Assembly (NCBI RefSeq): GCF_005780165.1
Contig: NZ_VAUV01000026.1
Location: 1 to 59,578 of the forward strand
DNA from: Phragmitibacter flavus
GTDB taxonomy: Bacteria > Verrucomicrobiota > Verrucomicrobiia > Verrucomicrobiales > Verrucomicrobiaceae
Direction: 5' to 3'
Length of the DNA stretch: 59,578 bases
Shown here one piece after another: positions 15,096-23,227 of this stretch. A model generated the notes under the pieces. It worked only from the letters and a program-made list of their open reading frames with translations, did not search any database and was not told the DNA's origin. The position numbers and the translations under genes were made by a program. Position 1 is the stretch's first letter, and each line of letters starts with the position of its first letter.

Positions 15096-15878
15096 ATGGC
15101 AGGATTTGGTCACTTAGGGAAGCTTCATGAGTTGTGCCGGCTGCGCTCGACTTTGGAAGGGTTTGCGGCGGTGCGTTTGCGGGGCTTGGAGGAAGGCGAG
15201 CGGATAAGGGTGTTTGGGGAGTTTGATCGTCATTTAAAAATGATGCATCGGTGGGCGGTGGAGGGGAACCTTGGGGAGTTTCACCAGGCGGACATGGGCT
15301 TGCACCGGGAGCTGGTGAAGAGTGCGGGGGTGGAGGTGTTGGTGGGCAGCTGGGAGATGGTGGCGGGGGAGTTGGAGGAGTGGATTCGGCATGTGAAAAA
15401 GGTGTATTGGCCGAGCTTGATGACGTTGTATCGAGAGCATGAGTTTTTGATCGAGGCGTGGTCGTCGGATGAGGCCTGGGTGGCGGAGCAGGCGACGCAT
15501 CACCATCTGGAGGCGGGCTGGTTCCGGGTGGCGAGTGCGCAGGGGGAGGAGGTGCAGGACATTCGTCCGGTGGACCGGGCGACGTCATTTATCTGCACGC
15601 ATTTTGCCAGTGAGATTGATGTGGCGTGGCTGGCGCAGAATGTGAGTTTCGTGAGCGCGAGTCATTTGACGCGGCTGTTTCGCGAGAAGCTGGGAATTTC
15701 ACCGCATGCGTTTTTGAAGCAGGTGCGGATGGAGCGGGCGGCGGAATTACTGAAGACTCAAACGGAACGGGTGGCGATGGTAGCGCAAAAGGTGGGGTAT
15801 AAGAATGCTTCGCATTTTGTGCGCGATTTCAGGCAGAGGTTCGGGGGCACACCGGGAAAGATGAGGTCGGTCCCGTGA
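15096..15878 (+). CDS. hybrid regulator: FCD-like sensor domain plus AraC-type DNA-binding domain
   Basis: A 260-residue protein. The first two-thirds is all-helical and follows the FCD pattern of GntR/FadR regulators: LRSTLEGFAAVRL at the start, then ADMGLHRELVKSAG, then YREHEFLIEAWSSDEAWVAE ending in a His-rich helix (THHHLEAG). The C-terminal ~95 residues form a two-HTH AraC domain (VAWLAQNVSFVSASHLTRLF and VAMVAQKVGYKNASHFVRDF). FCD is normally attached to a GntR winged helix, so this is a domain swap. The gene is divergent from the BASS transporter gene and probably senses an organic acid to control that group. No operator palindrome stands out in the 188-bp intergenic region. Confidence 0.85.
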   Translation: MAGFGHLGKLHELCRLRSTLEGFAAVRLRGLEEGERIRVFGEFDRHLKMMHRWAVEGNLGEFHQADMGLHRELVKSAGVEVLVGSWEMVAGELEEWIRHVKKVYWPSLMTLYREHEFLIEAWSSDEAWVAEQATHHHLEAGWFRVASAQGEEVQDIRPVDRATSFICTHFASEIDVAWLAQNVSFVSASHLTRLFREKLGISPHAFLKQVRMERAAELLKTQTERVAMVAQKVGYKNASHFVRDFRQRFGGTPGKMRSVP

Positions 15879-15895
15879 GGAGTGCAAGGAAATGA

Positions 15896-16333
15896 TTAAT
15901 CCGACAGGATCGTGTATTCTTGCGGGGGATCGAGAAGGTAGACTTCGGTGAATACCCGATCAATAAAAGGCTTGCCTTCAGACGGACTGGCGATGCATCC
16001 TTCAATGAGTGAAAGGTGAGCGTCGGGCTGTTGATTGGGATGAGGCATGACGGCGGAGTAGTGCTCGATGTCGGCGCTGTCCAGCAGAGCGCGGAGCCGA
16101 ACCACTTCCTCTTCGGAGAGCAAAATCTCGCCTCCGGGACTTTCCTCACGCGGTTGGTCGCGCGCGGGTGAAGCGAAGCTGAACATCAGTTCTGTGGGAG
16201 AGTCGGTGGTAAAAAACACGACGCCGCGATTGGAATCGGCATCAAGGATCAACAAGGAGGTGCCTTCTTCTGCCGATTGCAGTTGCTCCAAGGCATTTTG
16301 AATGGCGGTGTCCGGGGCTTCAATCGAATCCAT
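15896..16333 (-). CDS. hypothetical acidic protein
   Basis: A 145-residue soluble acidic protein that I do not recognise. It starts with an amphipathic region (DSIEAPDTAIQNALEQLQSA), followed by alternating strands and helices, with no signal peptide and no cysteine-rich or catalytic motif. The ATG at 16333 is preferred over an in-frame TTG at 16339. It is convergent with the FCD-AraC gene (17 bp between stops), and it starts 38 bp after the end of the large secreted-protein gene on the same strand, so the two might be co-transcribed. Confidence 0.6.
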   Translation of the reverse strand: MDSIEAPDTAIQNALEQLQSAEEGTSLLILDADSNRGVVFFTTDSPTELMFSFASPARDQPREESPGGEILLSEEEVVRLRALLDSADIEHYSAVMPHPNQQPDAHLSLIEGCIASPSEGKPFIDRVFTEVYLLDPPQEYTILSD

Positions 16334-16371
16334 GAGCAACGTTGCTGGCTGTGTGGTGAAGGGTCAATGTT

Positions 16372-18831
16372 TTACTTGTAGGTGAGTTGGGCGGTGGCGG
16401 TGGTGTCGTTGTTTGAGATGGTGCGGACCCAGTAGGCGGTGAAGGCGGCGGGGAACTCGTGGGTTTTGGTTTCGCCGGAGGGGACTTCTATGGTTTTATA
16501 GGTGACCCAGTCGCCGGAGCCGGTGAGGTCGACTTGCACGTCGATGGTGATGGGGGTGGCGGATTGATGGCTGAGGGTGAGGGTTTTTTTGTCGTATCCG
16601 GTCATGAGATAGGGATCGGAGGGGTCGTTGGCTTTGAGGTTTGTGTTGAGCCATGGGCCGCCTTGGCCGCGGGGTTTGCCGGCTTTCCAGAGATCGTCGA
16701 CGGCTCCGACCCAGAGGGCGGTGTTGGTTTCGGCGTTGCGAAGAATGTGGGGGTTGTCGGTGGGGGAGGCGTCGGGGTCGATGCCGCTGAGGAAGAGGAG
16801 GCCGCGATAGGTGGCATAGTCTTTGATGCGCAGGTTGTGGGTGGAGATGGGGCGCATTTTGGAGAAGCCACCGGCGTTTTCGGCGGGGAGTTCGTAGAAG
16901 GTGCCGTGGACGTTGAGGAGGTCGCGTTCGGTGGCGACTTCGCGGCACAGGCGTTCGGGTCCGAGGGGGCCGGGCTGGTCGAAGGCGGGGTCGTTTTTGG
17001 GGAGGCGCCAGCGGCGGTTTTGGTCGTCGATGTAGAGGACGGAGCTGTCTTCGATGGTGATGACGTTTTCGGGGATGGCGACGTTTTTGGTTTGCCAGGC
17101 GATGGCGGCGGGGTCTTCGACGGCTTTGAAGGTGAGGGTGTGGTCGAGGTCGTGAAGGGTGAGTTTGCTGTCGGGGTTTTGCTGGAGGAGTCGGAGGGTG
17201 CGATGGTTGCCGCCGCGAACGTGGAGGAGGCCGCCAGTGGGGTTGGGGGTGGTGGGGTTGGCGATGCCGGTGAAGATGTCGGAGGGTTCGGTGGGGCGGG
17301 TGTCGTTGTTGTGGTATTGGAAGAGGGCGGTGACGTTTTTGGCGTCGGCGCTGGGGGTGAGGCGGATCCAGGTGCCGGTTTCTTCGGGGGTGAAGAAGGT
17401 GTGGGTGTAACCTTTGGCAGGGACTTCAAAGGTGCGAAGAGAGGTCCATTGATTGTTGCCGTCTTTGTCGATTTCGAGGGTGAAGGTGACGGGGGTGTCG
17501 GATTGATGGGTGAGGTGGAGGAGGCGGTGGTCGTAGCCGCTGAAGAGGTAGGGGTCGCTGGGGGTGGCGGCTTGGATGGTGTCGTTTTGCCAGACGGCAC
17601 CGCGTCCGATGAGGGGTCCGAATTGGGTGAGTTGGTCGGGTTTGACGAACCAGAGGTTGGACTGGGACTGGCCGGCGGGGACGGTGTGGCCTTTGGCTTT
17701 GCGGGTGTTGAGGAATTCGCTGGCGGCGGTGTCGTCGCAGCCGAAGACGATGTGGTCATTCCATTTGGCGAAGTCGCCGATGACTTTGAGGTAATTAGAT
17801 AAGGGAGTGATGCCGGCGGAGGTGGCGGGGGTGAAGGTTTTGGGGAAGTGCCAGAAGGTGCCGTGCATGGTCATGAGGAACGGGTTGCCCTGGCCGATTT
17901 CGCGGATGCGCGGCCATTCGGTGTTCCAGCCGTGGGAGCCGTCGTAGCTGTGACTGCCTTTGGGGAGCCGGTAGGCGGTCCATTTGCCTTCGTGCAGGCA
18001 CATGAGGATGAGGGAGCGGTAGTCCCAGCCGGTGGACCAGATGGGGTCGGTGTCGGGATTGGGGTTGCCGAGGATGCCGCCGGGGCCGGTGACTTCAGTG
18101 AACTGGTTGCGGCGGATGAGTTTCCAGTCCTGGCCGGGGGTGGTCCATTCGGCGAGGGCCCCAGAGGGGATGGTGGGGTCGGTGGCGATGCGTTTGTCTT
18201 GTTCGCCGTTGTTGGCGTAGATGAGTTTGCCTTGTCCGGTGTAGAGGCCTTTGCCGTGGTAGCCGGGGAGTTTTGAATTGAGAGTGGCGGGGGATTTTTC
18301 TTCGGTCTGGCCGGGTTTGGGTTTGTTGCCATCGGCGATGAGGCCGGTGATGGCGAGGGTGTGGACGTCGACTTCGTAGAGGCCTTCCTCCATAGTGGCG
18401 AAATAGAGTTTGTTGGCGGGGTCGGTGAGATGACGTGCGGTGCCGGTGAGGCGACCGGGCATGTGTTTGGGCTGGAGGGTGCGGACGTTGCGGTCGGCGT
18501 CGATGAGGTAGGGTCCAATGGCGAGTTGGTTCGATTCGGTGTGGATGAGTCGGTTGGCAGGGGTGCCGCCGACGCTTTCGGGACGGACGATGAGGTCGAG
18601 GTCGGGGGTGATTTCGTAGAGTTTGTCGGAGGATCCGAAGGGGAGGTGGGGACCGTAGGTGATGATCCAGAGTCGGTCGGCAAAGGGGACGACGGCACCG
18701 GTGCCGCATTCGCGTTCGTCGTTGAAGGAGGCGAGGTGGGGGTAGATGCCGGAGATCTGTTTGAGTGGTTGGGCGCTCAGGGGGAGAGCGGTGGCCAGGG
18801 CGAGGAGGAAGAAGGTGAGGAGGCGCGTCAT
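16372..18831 (-). CDS. large secreted protein with duplicated beta domain
   Basis: An 819-residue exported protein with signal peptide MTRLLTFFLLALATALPLSA. The body is beta-rich and probably propeller-like (many short W/Y/G-containing strands). Two segments are clearly related: SDPYLFSGYDHRLLHLTHQS near residue 425 and SDPYLMTGYDKKTLTLSHQS near residue 735. Each is followed by a stretch of similar length (IDKDGNNQWTSLRTFEVPA versus VDLTGSGDWVTYKTIEVPS). The unit thus occurs twice, about 310 residues apart. I cannot assign an activity; glycan-related or dockerin-like anchoring functions were considered but no catalytic motif is visible. Proteins of this style are common in verrucomicrobia and planctomycetes. 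Confidence 0.75.
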   Translation of the reverse strand: MTRLLTFFLLALATALPLSAQPLKQISGIYPHLASFNDERECGTGAVVPFADRLWIITYGPHLPFGSSDKLYEITPDLDLIVRPESVGGTPANRLIHTESNQLAIGPYLIDADRNVRTLQPKHMPGRLTGTARHLTDPANKLYFATMEEGLYEVDVHTLAITGLIADGNKPKPGQTEEKSPATLNSKLPGYHGKGLYTGQGKLIYANNGEQDKRIATDPTIPSGALAEWTTPGQDWKLIRRNQFTEVTGPGGILGNPNPDTDPIWSTGWDYRSLILMCLHEGKWTAYRLPKGSHSYDGSHGWNTEWPRIREIGQGNPFLMTMHGTFWHFPKTFTPATSAGITPLSNYLKVIGDFAKWNDHIVFGCDDTAASEFLNTRKAKGHTVPAGQSQSNLWFVKPDQLTQFGPLIGRGAVWQNDTIQAATPSDPYLFSGYDHRLLHLTHQSDTPVTFTLEIDKDGNNQWTSLRTFEVPAKGYTHTFFTPEETGTWIRLTPSADAKNVTALFQYHNNDTRPTEPSDIFTGIANPTTPNPTGGLLHVRGGNHRTLRLLQQNPDSKLTLHDLDHTLTFKAVEDPAAIAWQTKNVAIPENVITIEDSSVLYIDDQNRRWRLPKNDPAFDQPGPLGPERLCREVATERDLLNVHGTFYELPAENAGGFSKMRPISTHNLRIKDYATYRGLLFLSGIDPDASPTDNPHILRNAETNTALWVGAVDDLWKAGKPRGQGGPWLNTNLKANDPSDPYLMTGYDKKTLTLSHQSATPITIDVQVDLTGSGDWVTYKTIEVPSGETKTHEFPAAFTAYWVRTISNNDTTATAQLTYK

Positions 18832-18879
18832 GGTGATGGGTTGAGTCCGGGTTGGGGGGATTTGGACATTTCTTTTGCG

Positions 18880-19314
18880 TCAGGTAAGGATCAAGAGGTC
18901 CAGGCCGTTGGGGCGATAGCGCTCAAATCCTTGATCGAAGGTGACGAGGCGCATGCGGCTGCAGATGGCAAAGGCGGCGAGCCATGCATCCATCCATACT
19001 TTTGGTGACGGGGTTTCGCGATCCGAAAGTTGCAGCCAGAGGGCTTCGATGCCGATGGGTTCGGGGGCGATGTGAACGTAGGGAAGGACAAGCCATTGTG
19101 CCAGGGCTTCGCGGGAGCCTCGGTTGCTGAGAGGGGTATAATCGGGGGCGATTTTTTGGGTGAGCAGTCGCAGAAAACCGATTTGAGTAGCGCGGCAGAA
19201 CTCGACGGAGTCGCCTTCAGAAAGGTGGTCGAAGAAGATTTTGGCGGAGGCGTGCTGGGTGTGGGTGGCGAGTGCGCCTGCGATGAAGACGTTGAGGTCG
19301 CAGAGGTGTTTCAC
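18880..19314 (-). CDS. PIN-domain toxin, VapC family (second pair)
   Basis: A 144-residue PIN-domain protein. Acidic positions are D6 in CDLNVF, D109 in WMDAW and D127 in TFDQGF, in the order expected for VapC RNases. The TQIGFLRLLT segment is typical of the TIGR00028-type subfamily. The start is a GTG (19312-19314) that overlaps the stop of the antitoxin gene as GTGA, so the two are translationally coupled. The gene lies between the secreted 819-residue protein and the divergent ycgR-like permease. This pair belongs to a different subgroup from the vapBC at 1.1-1.75 kb. Confidence 0.85.
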   Translation of the reverse strand: MKHLCDLNVFIAGALATHTQHASAKIFFDHLSEGDSVEFCRATQIGFLRLLTQKIAPDYTPLSNRGSREALAQWLVLPYVHIAPEPIGIEALWLQLSDRETPSPKVWMDAWLAAFAICSRMRLVTFDQGFERYRPNGLDLLILT

Positions 19315-19565
19315 GGAAGGTCGAGATCAGCGGTGGATTCGAGCTGGTAGATTTGTTCGGAAGTGATTGGGGTTCCTCCATGGAGGGTGGGAATGAGGGG
19401 CAGTTTCATTTTTTCGGCTGGCTTTCGAAAACTGGGAGGACCTCCGCCCCGCACCACGTTGGAGAGGGCTTCGTTGACGAGGTCTTTCATTTTTCGTCCG
19501 GTCAAAGCGGCGAGGGCTTTGGTTTCGCGGTAAAGTTCGTCGTCAATTTCAAGAGTGGTTTTCAC
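19311..19565 (-). CDS. VapB-type antitoxin (second pair)
   Basis: An 84-residue protein beginning with a GTG codon at 19565 (VKTTLEIDDELYRETKALAA). The pattern is a short N-terminal strand followed by helix-turn-helix-like helices, as in ribbon-helix-helix antitoxins. Longer in-frame extensions are basic and low quality. The C-terminal half (PLIPTLHGG onwards) would cover the toxin active site. Together with the overlapping PIN gene it forms a typical type II toxin-antitoxin module. Confidence 0.75.
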   Translation of the reverse strand: MKTTLEIDDELYRETKALAALTGRKMKDLVNEALSNVVRGGGPPSFRKPAEKMKLPLIPTLHGGTPITSEQIYQLESTADLDLP

Positions 19566-19717
19566 TTTCCCAGATTCCCATATTACCAGAATTAGGTCAA
19601 TAGGGAGTCCATCGCGGGCGGTTTTTTTGAGTCGATGGACTGCTTTTCTTTTCTTAGGATCGTGTTCGCCGCTTGAATGAGGGCGGACTCTGCGTTTTAG
19701 ACAGTCTCCCACTTCCG

Positions 19718-20686
19718 ATGATTTTTGCCTCCATTCCCGACCCAAGCCGCAGCGGCGATGTGCTGTTTGCGTTTTTGAGCATTCTTTTTGAGGGGGCACC
19801 CTACATTCTGATTGGGACGCTGATTTCAGGGCTGATTGATGCGTTTTTGCCGGCGAAGTTTTTGGAGCGGATGCTGCCGAAAAACCGAGTGGCGGCGACA
19901 TTTGCGGCAGGTTTTCTGGGGTTGATCTTTCCGGTGTGTGAGTGTGCGGTGGTGCCCGTGGTGAGGAGGCTGGTGCAGAAGGGGCTGCCGCTTTCTTGTG
20001 GGCTGGCTTATTTGTTGAGTGCGCCGATCATCAATCCGATTGTGATCATCAGCACGCTGACAGCCTTCAAGGAGTTTGAGGGGGCGGTTGGCGATGCGAC
20101 GATGACGATCGCGAGGATTTCGCTGGCCTATGTGGTGGCGGTGTCGCTGGGATTGTTCATCATCAGGAAGAAACCGTCGGATATTTTGAGACCGTCGGTG
20201 GCGGCGAGTGTGGAGCGGGCGGTGGCGGCAGGCTCGGCGGGTGGGCCGCAGGGGTTTGACGCGAAGCTGACCCATGCAATGCGCACGGCGATGCGGGATT
20301 TCCTGGATACGGCAATGTATTTTACGATTGGGGTGTTGTTGACGAGTTTGTTCAACACCCAGGTGCCGCAGTCGAGCATTGAGGCGGTGGCGGGCAATGA
20401 GTGGGTGGCGGTGCCTTCGATGATGGGACTGGCCTTTGTGCTGGCGTTGTGCAGCACGTCGGATGCGTTCATTGTGGCACCGATGGGAGTGTTTTCGGAG
20501 GCTTCGAAGCTGGCGTTTCTGGTGTTTGGTCCGATGCTGGACATCAAGCTGGTCTTCATGTATGCTTCGGTTTTCCGCCGCCGGTTCGTGCTGACGATGA
20601 GCATCGCGGTTTTTGTGTTGATCGGGCTCTTGTGTGAGCCTTGGATTGACTGGGTTTCACTTCTTAAAAATACGCCGATACCATGA
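19718..20686 (+). CDS. permease, UPF0718/YraQ-YcgR family
   Basis: A 322-residue inner-membrane protein with about eight hydrophobic segments. The family signature PVCECAVVPVVRRLVQKG, followed by the LLSAPIINPIVIIST segment, is complete; the Cys in CEC may bind metal. The start ATG at 19718 was taken because the residues before it look non-homologous. The stop overlaps the next start by ATGA, as in the ycgR-ycgQ pair of Bacillus subtilis, which is controlled by the zinc regulator Zur (family knowledge). A role in handling zinc or another metal is therefore plausible. No Zur-box-like palindrome was seen in the 152 bp upstream. Confidence 0.88.
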   Translation: MIFASIPDPSRSGDVLFAFLSILFEGAPYILIGTLISGLIDAFLPAKFLERMLPKNRVAATFAAGFLGLIFPVCECAVVPVVRRLVQKGLPLSCGLAYLLSAPIINPIVIISTLTAFKEFEGAVGDATMTIARISLAYVVAVSLGLFIIRKKPSDILRPSVAASVERAVAAGSAGGPQGFDAKLTHAMRTAMRDFLDTAMYFTIGVLLTSLFNTQVPQSSIEAVAGNEWVAVPSMMGLAFVLALCSTSDAFIVAPMGVFSEASKLAFLVFGPMLDIKLVFMYASVFRRRFVLTMSIAVFVLIGLLCEPWIDWVSLLKNTPIP

Positions 20687-21873
20687 TTAAAGCCCGTAAT
20701 GCCATTCATGTGATCAGTGTCTTCCTGCTGATATTGTGGGGGGCGGTGATGTTGTATTTTTATGCCACGGGGCGGATCAACCAATACCTGCCGGGCGATG
20801 GGATTTTCCGACCGCTGGTGTTGTGGTCGGGGATCGGGATGGTGGGATTGGGATTGTTCAACTTGCTCACGATGGGGGCAAAGGAGGCGGATTGCGGGCA
20901 TGACCACGATCATGACAATGCGGATGGATGTTGTGGGCATGATCATAAACATGACCATGGCCACACTCACGGGCACGCGCATGATCACGACCACAAACCT
21001 GGTGACTGTGGGCACGATCATCAACATGGTGAAACTTGTGGCGGGCATGATCATGATCACCACCATCATCATGACGATGGACACGAGCATGAGCATGAAC
21101 ATGGACACGATCATGCACACGGGATCTTGAATGAGAGTGGCATGGCGGGCAGGGTGTTTGCGATTTTTATGCTCGCGGTGCCGATGACTTATGCGGCGAT
21201 CAAGACGCCGGACCGGTTCAGTGCTCACGCAGTGATGAACAAGGGAGTTTATGAGCAGAATTATGGCAGCACGACTCGGGCGGATCAGTTTTCGCTGAAA
21301 AAGGGGGTTGCCGGTAATCCAGGCGCTTCCCAAGACATGGGTGCGCCTAACATGACGCGGGCGGTGTCGAGTTCCGATGATCCGCAGGGGGGCACGCTGG
21401 TGCCGGTGCCGGATGCGGACAAGATTCCCAGTGCGTCGGGTCAGCAGCCGAAGGATTTTGGTGACTTTACCTTGAAGGATTTGGAGGCGCAGATTCCGAA
21501 GAGTGCGAATGGGAATTTTGTGCTGGAGGTGCCGGAGATCTATTACACGGCCGGGGACAAGCAGGTGCAGGAGGTGTTGACCGGGCAGCCGGTGGAGACG
21601 GTGGCGCAGATTTTGCCGGAGAAGGGGGAGTTCAATCCGGATGGAAAGCGCGCGAGGATTTTCCGCATGATGGTGCAGTGTTGCGCGGCGGATGCGCGGC
21701 CTTATTCGATCCCGGTGGAGTTTGCGGACAAGCCGCCAACCTTCAAAGACATGAGCTGGGTGAAGATCACCGGCAAGATGGGGTATGAGTCGCAAAACGG
21801 ACAGATTGTGCCGATCATCAAGGCGGAGACCATGAGCGAAGCGGCGGAGCCGGACGACCAGATGGTGTATTAG
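20683..21873 (+). CDS. TIGR03943/YcgQ-family membrane protein with long His-rich loop
   Basis: A 396-residue protein that starts inside the permease gene (ATGA). Two hydrophobic segments lie within residues 8-27 and 44-64. They are followed by an exceptional His/Asp/Glu-rich stretch (about residues 71-147) made of HDHDHD, HGHTHGHAHDHDH and HEHEHEHGHDHAHG clusters, which should bind several divalent metal ions. A third hydrophobic segment follows (FAIFMLAVPMTYAAI). The remaining ~230 residues form a soluble domain with RMMVQCCAADARP, the Cys-containing motif of TIGR03943. The protein probably works with the YcgR-like permease in metal handling. Confidence 0.88.
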   Translation: MIKARNAIHVISVFLLILWGAVMLYFYATGRINQYLPGDGIFRPLVLWSGIGMVGLGLFNLLTMGAKEADCGHDHDHDNADGCCGHDHKHDHGHTHGHAHDHDHKPGDCGHDHQHGETCGGHDHDHHHHHDDGHEHEHEHGHDHAHGILNESGMAGRVFAIFMLAVPMTYAAIKTPDRFSAHAVMNKGVYEQNYGSTTRADQFSLKKGVAGNPGASQDMGAPNMTRAVSSSDDPQGGTLVPVPDADKIPSASGQQPKDFGDFTLKDLEAQIPKSANGNFVLEVPEIYYTAGDKQVQEVLTGQPVETVAQILPEKGEFNPDGKRARIFRMMVQCCAADARPYSIPVEFADKPPTFKDMSWVKITGKMGYESQNGQIVPIIKAETMSEAAEPDDQMVY

Positions 21874-21877
21874 AAGA

Positions 21878-21905
21878 AAGGATAAAGGATAAGGGATAAA
21901 GGATA
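21878..21905. repeat. heptanucleotide array, AAGGATA/AGGGATA units
   Basis: Four 7-mers (AAGGATA, AAGGATA, AGGGATA, AAGGATA) and a degenerate fifth begin 4 bp after the stop of the TIGR03943 gene. The same AAGGATA unit recurs in the array at 25430. Confidence 0.93.
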
Positions 21906-21964
21906 AGGGAATTGTTTTGCTTGATAGTGGATTTGGTCACGTCGAAGGGGTGCGGAAGTAAAAA

Positions 21965-23200
21965 ATGAGTGCTGGGTCGAACAAGGGGCACGCGAGTTTG
22001 TGTGTGTTGTTTTTTTTCCAGGCCCATGCATTGGGCATGTGGGGTGTGAACCTGAGCAATGTGCTGAAGGTTTATGGATATGAGGGATTGATTCCGTATG
22101 TGTTTGCCTGCAACTCGATCGCGGCGTTGTTGTCGCCCCTGGCGGTGGGGGCGCTGGCGGATGAGCGGGTGGTTCCAGAGCGGGTGTTAAGATGGTTGGG
22201 AGTGGGGGCGGCGGTTTTTCTGGCGCTGTTTTTCTTCGGGGTGCAGCAGCGCTGGCACTGGGGGGTGGTGCTGGGGCTTGCGCAGGTGCATGCGCTGTGG
22301 TCGGTGCCGACGTTCGGGCTGACGACGAGTCTGGTGTTGTCGAGGTTGAGTGCGCCGCAGTTGCAGTTTGGCAACATCCGATTGTGGGCGACGCTGGGAT
22401 GGATGGCGGCGGGATTGATGGTCAGCGTGGTTTTGCAGGCGGACCGGTCGGTGGTGTCGGGTTATGCAGCGGCGGTGGCGTGGCTGGTGACGGTCGGATT
22501 TACTTACATGATCCCTCCTTCGGTGGCGTGGGTGGTGGATCTGAATCAGCGGAGGTCGGTGAGGGAAATTTTGGGACTGGATGCGCTGCATTTGTTGAAG
22601 CATGCGGATCACAAGGTGGTGTTTTTGTCGGCGGGTTTGTTCAACATGTGCCTCGCGGCGTTTTATCCATTTACAGTTCTGCATTTGGATGATTTGGGCG
22701 TGAAGGGCACGACAGGGGTGATGAGCATTGGCCAGATCACGGAGATCATTTCGATGGTGGGGCTGGCCTCAATTTTGGGTCGGTTCCGATTGAAGTGGGT
22801 GTTCCTGGCGGGAATGGGGTTTGGGGTATTGAGGTATGGGCTGTTTGTGCTGGACACCAAGGCGGCAGTGATCACGGGAATCTTTTTGCATGGGTTTTGT
22901 TTCACGCTGTTTTTCATCACGGCGCAGATTTATCTGGAGCAACGCATTCCGCTGAACATGAGGGCGCGGGCGCAGGCATTGCTGACACTGGTGATCAATG
23001 GTTTTGGAAACCTGGCGGGGGCATTGGGGTGCGGATGGTGGCGCCAGTGGTGTCAGACGGAGGGGAAGACGGACTGGCCGGCATTTTGGACCGGGATGAT
23101 GGTGCTGACCTTGGGGGTGAGCGTATTTTTCGCGGTGGCTTACAAGGGAGTGGACCGCGCGGACGAGTTGAAGCGAGATGGAGTGCCCGGGCCGGGGTAG
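21965..23200 (+). CDS. MFS transporter, nucleoside:H+ symporter (NupG-like) family
   Basis: A 411-residue inner-membrane protein with about twelve hydrophobic segments. Features fit the nucleoside permease branch of MFS: FFFQAHALGMWGVNLSNVL at the N-terminus, then LSPLAVGALADERVVPERVL between segments 2 and 3, and FGNIRLWATLGWMAAG near residue 140. These correspond to the R-x-W-G-T/S motif of NupG/XapB-type carriers. It likely imports nucleosides or a related sugar. It stands alone, 91 bp after the TIGR03943 gene, which is followed by a heptamer array. It is convergent with the esterase gene (27 bp apart). Confidence 0.85.
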   Translation: MSAGSNKGHASLCVLFFFQAHALGMWGVNLSNVLKVYGYEGLIPYVFACNSIAALLSPLAVGALADERVVPERVLRWLGVGAAVFLALFFFGVQQRWHWGVVLGLAQVHALWSVPTFGLTTSLVLSRLSAPQLQFGNIRLWATLGWMAAGLMVSVVLQADRSVVSGYAAAVAWLVTVGFTYMIPPSVAWVVDLNQRRSVREILGLDALHLLKHADHKVVFLSAGLFNMCLAAFYPFTVLHLDDLGVKGTTGVMSIGQITEIISMVGLASILGRFRLKWVFLAGMGFGVLRYGLFVLDTKAAVITGIFLHGFCFTLFFITAQIYLEQRIPLNMRARAQALLTLVINGFGNLAGALGCGWWRQWCQTEGKTDWPAFWTGMMVLTLGVSVFFAVAYKGVDRADELKRDGVPGPG

Positions 23201-23227
23201 GATCGGGCAGTCACCGTAACGGGATCT

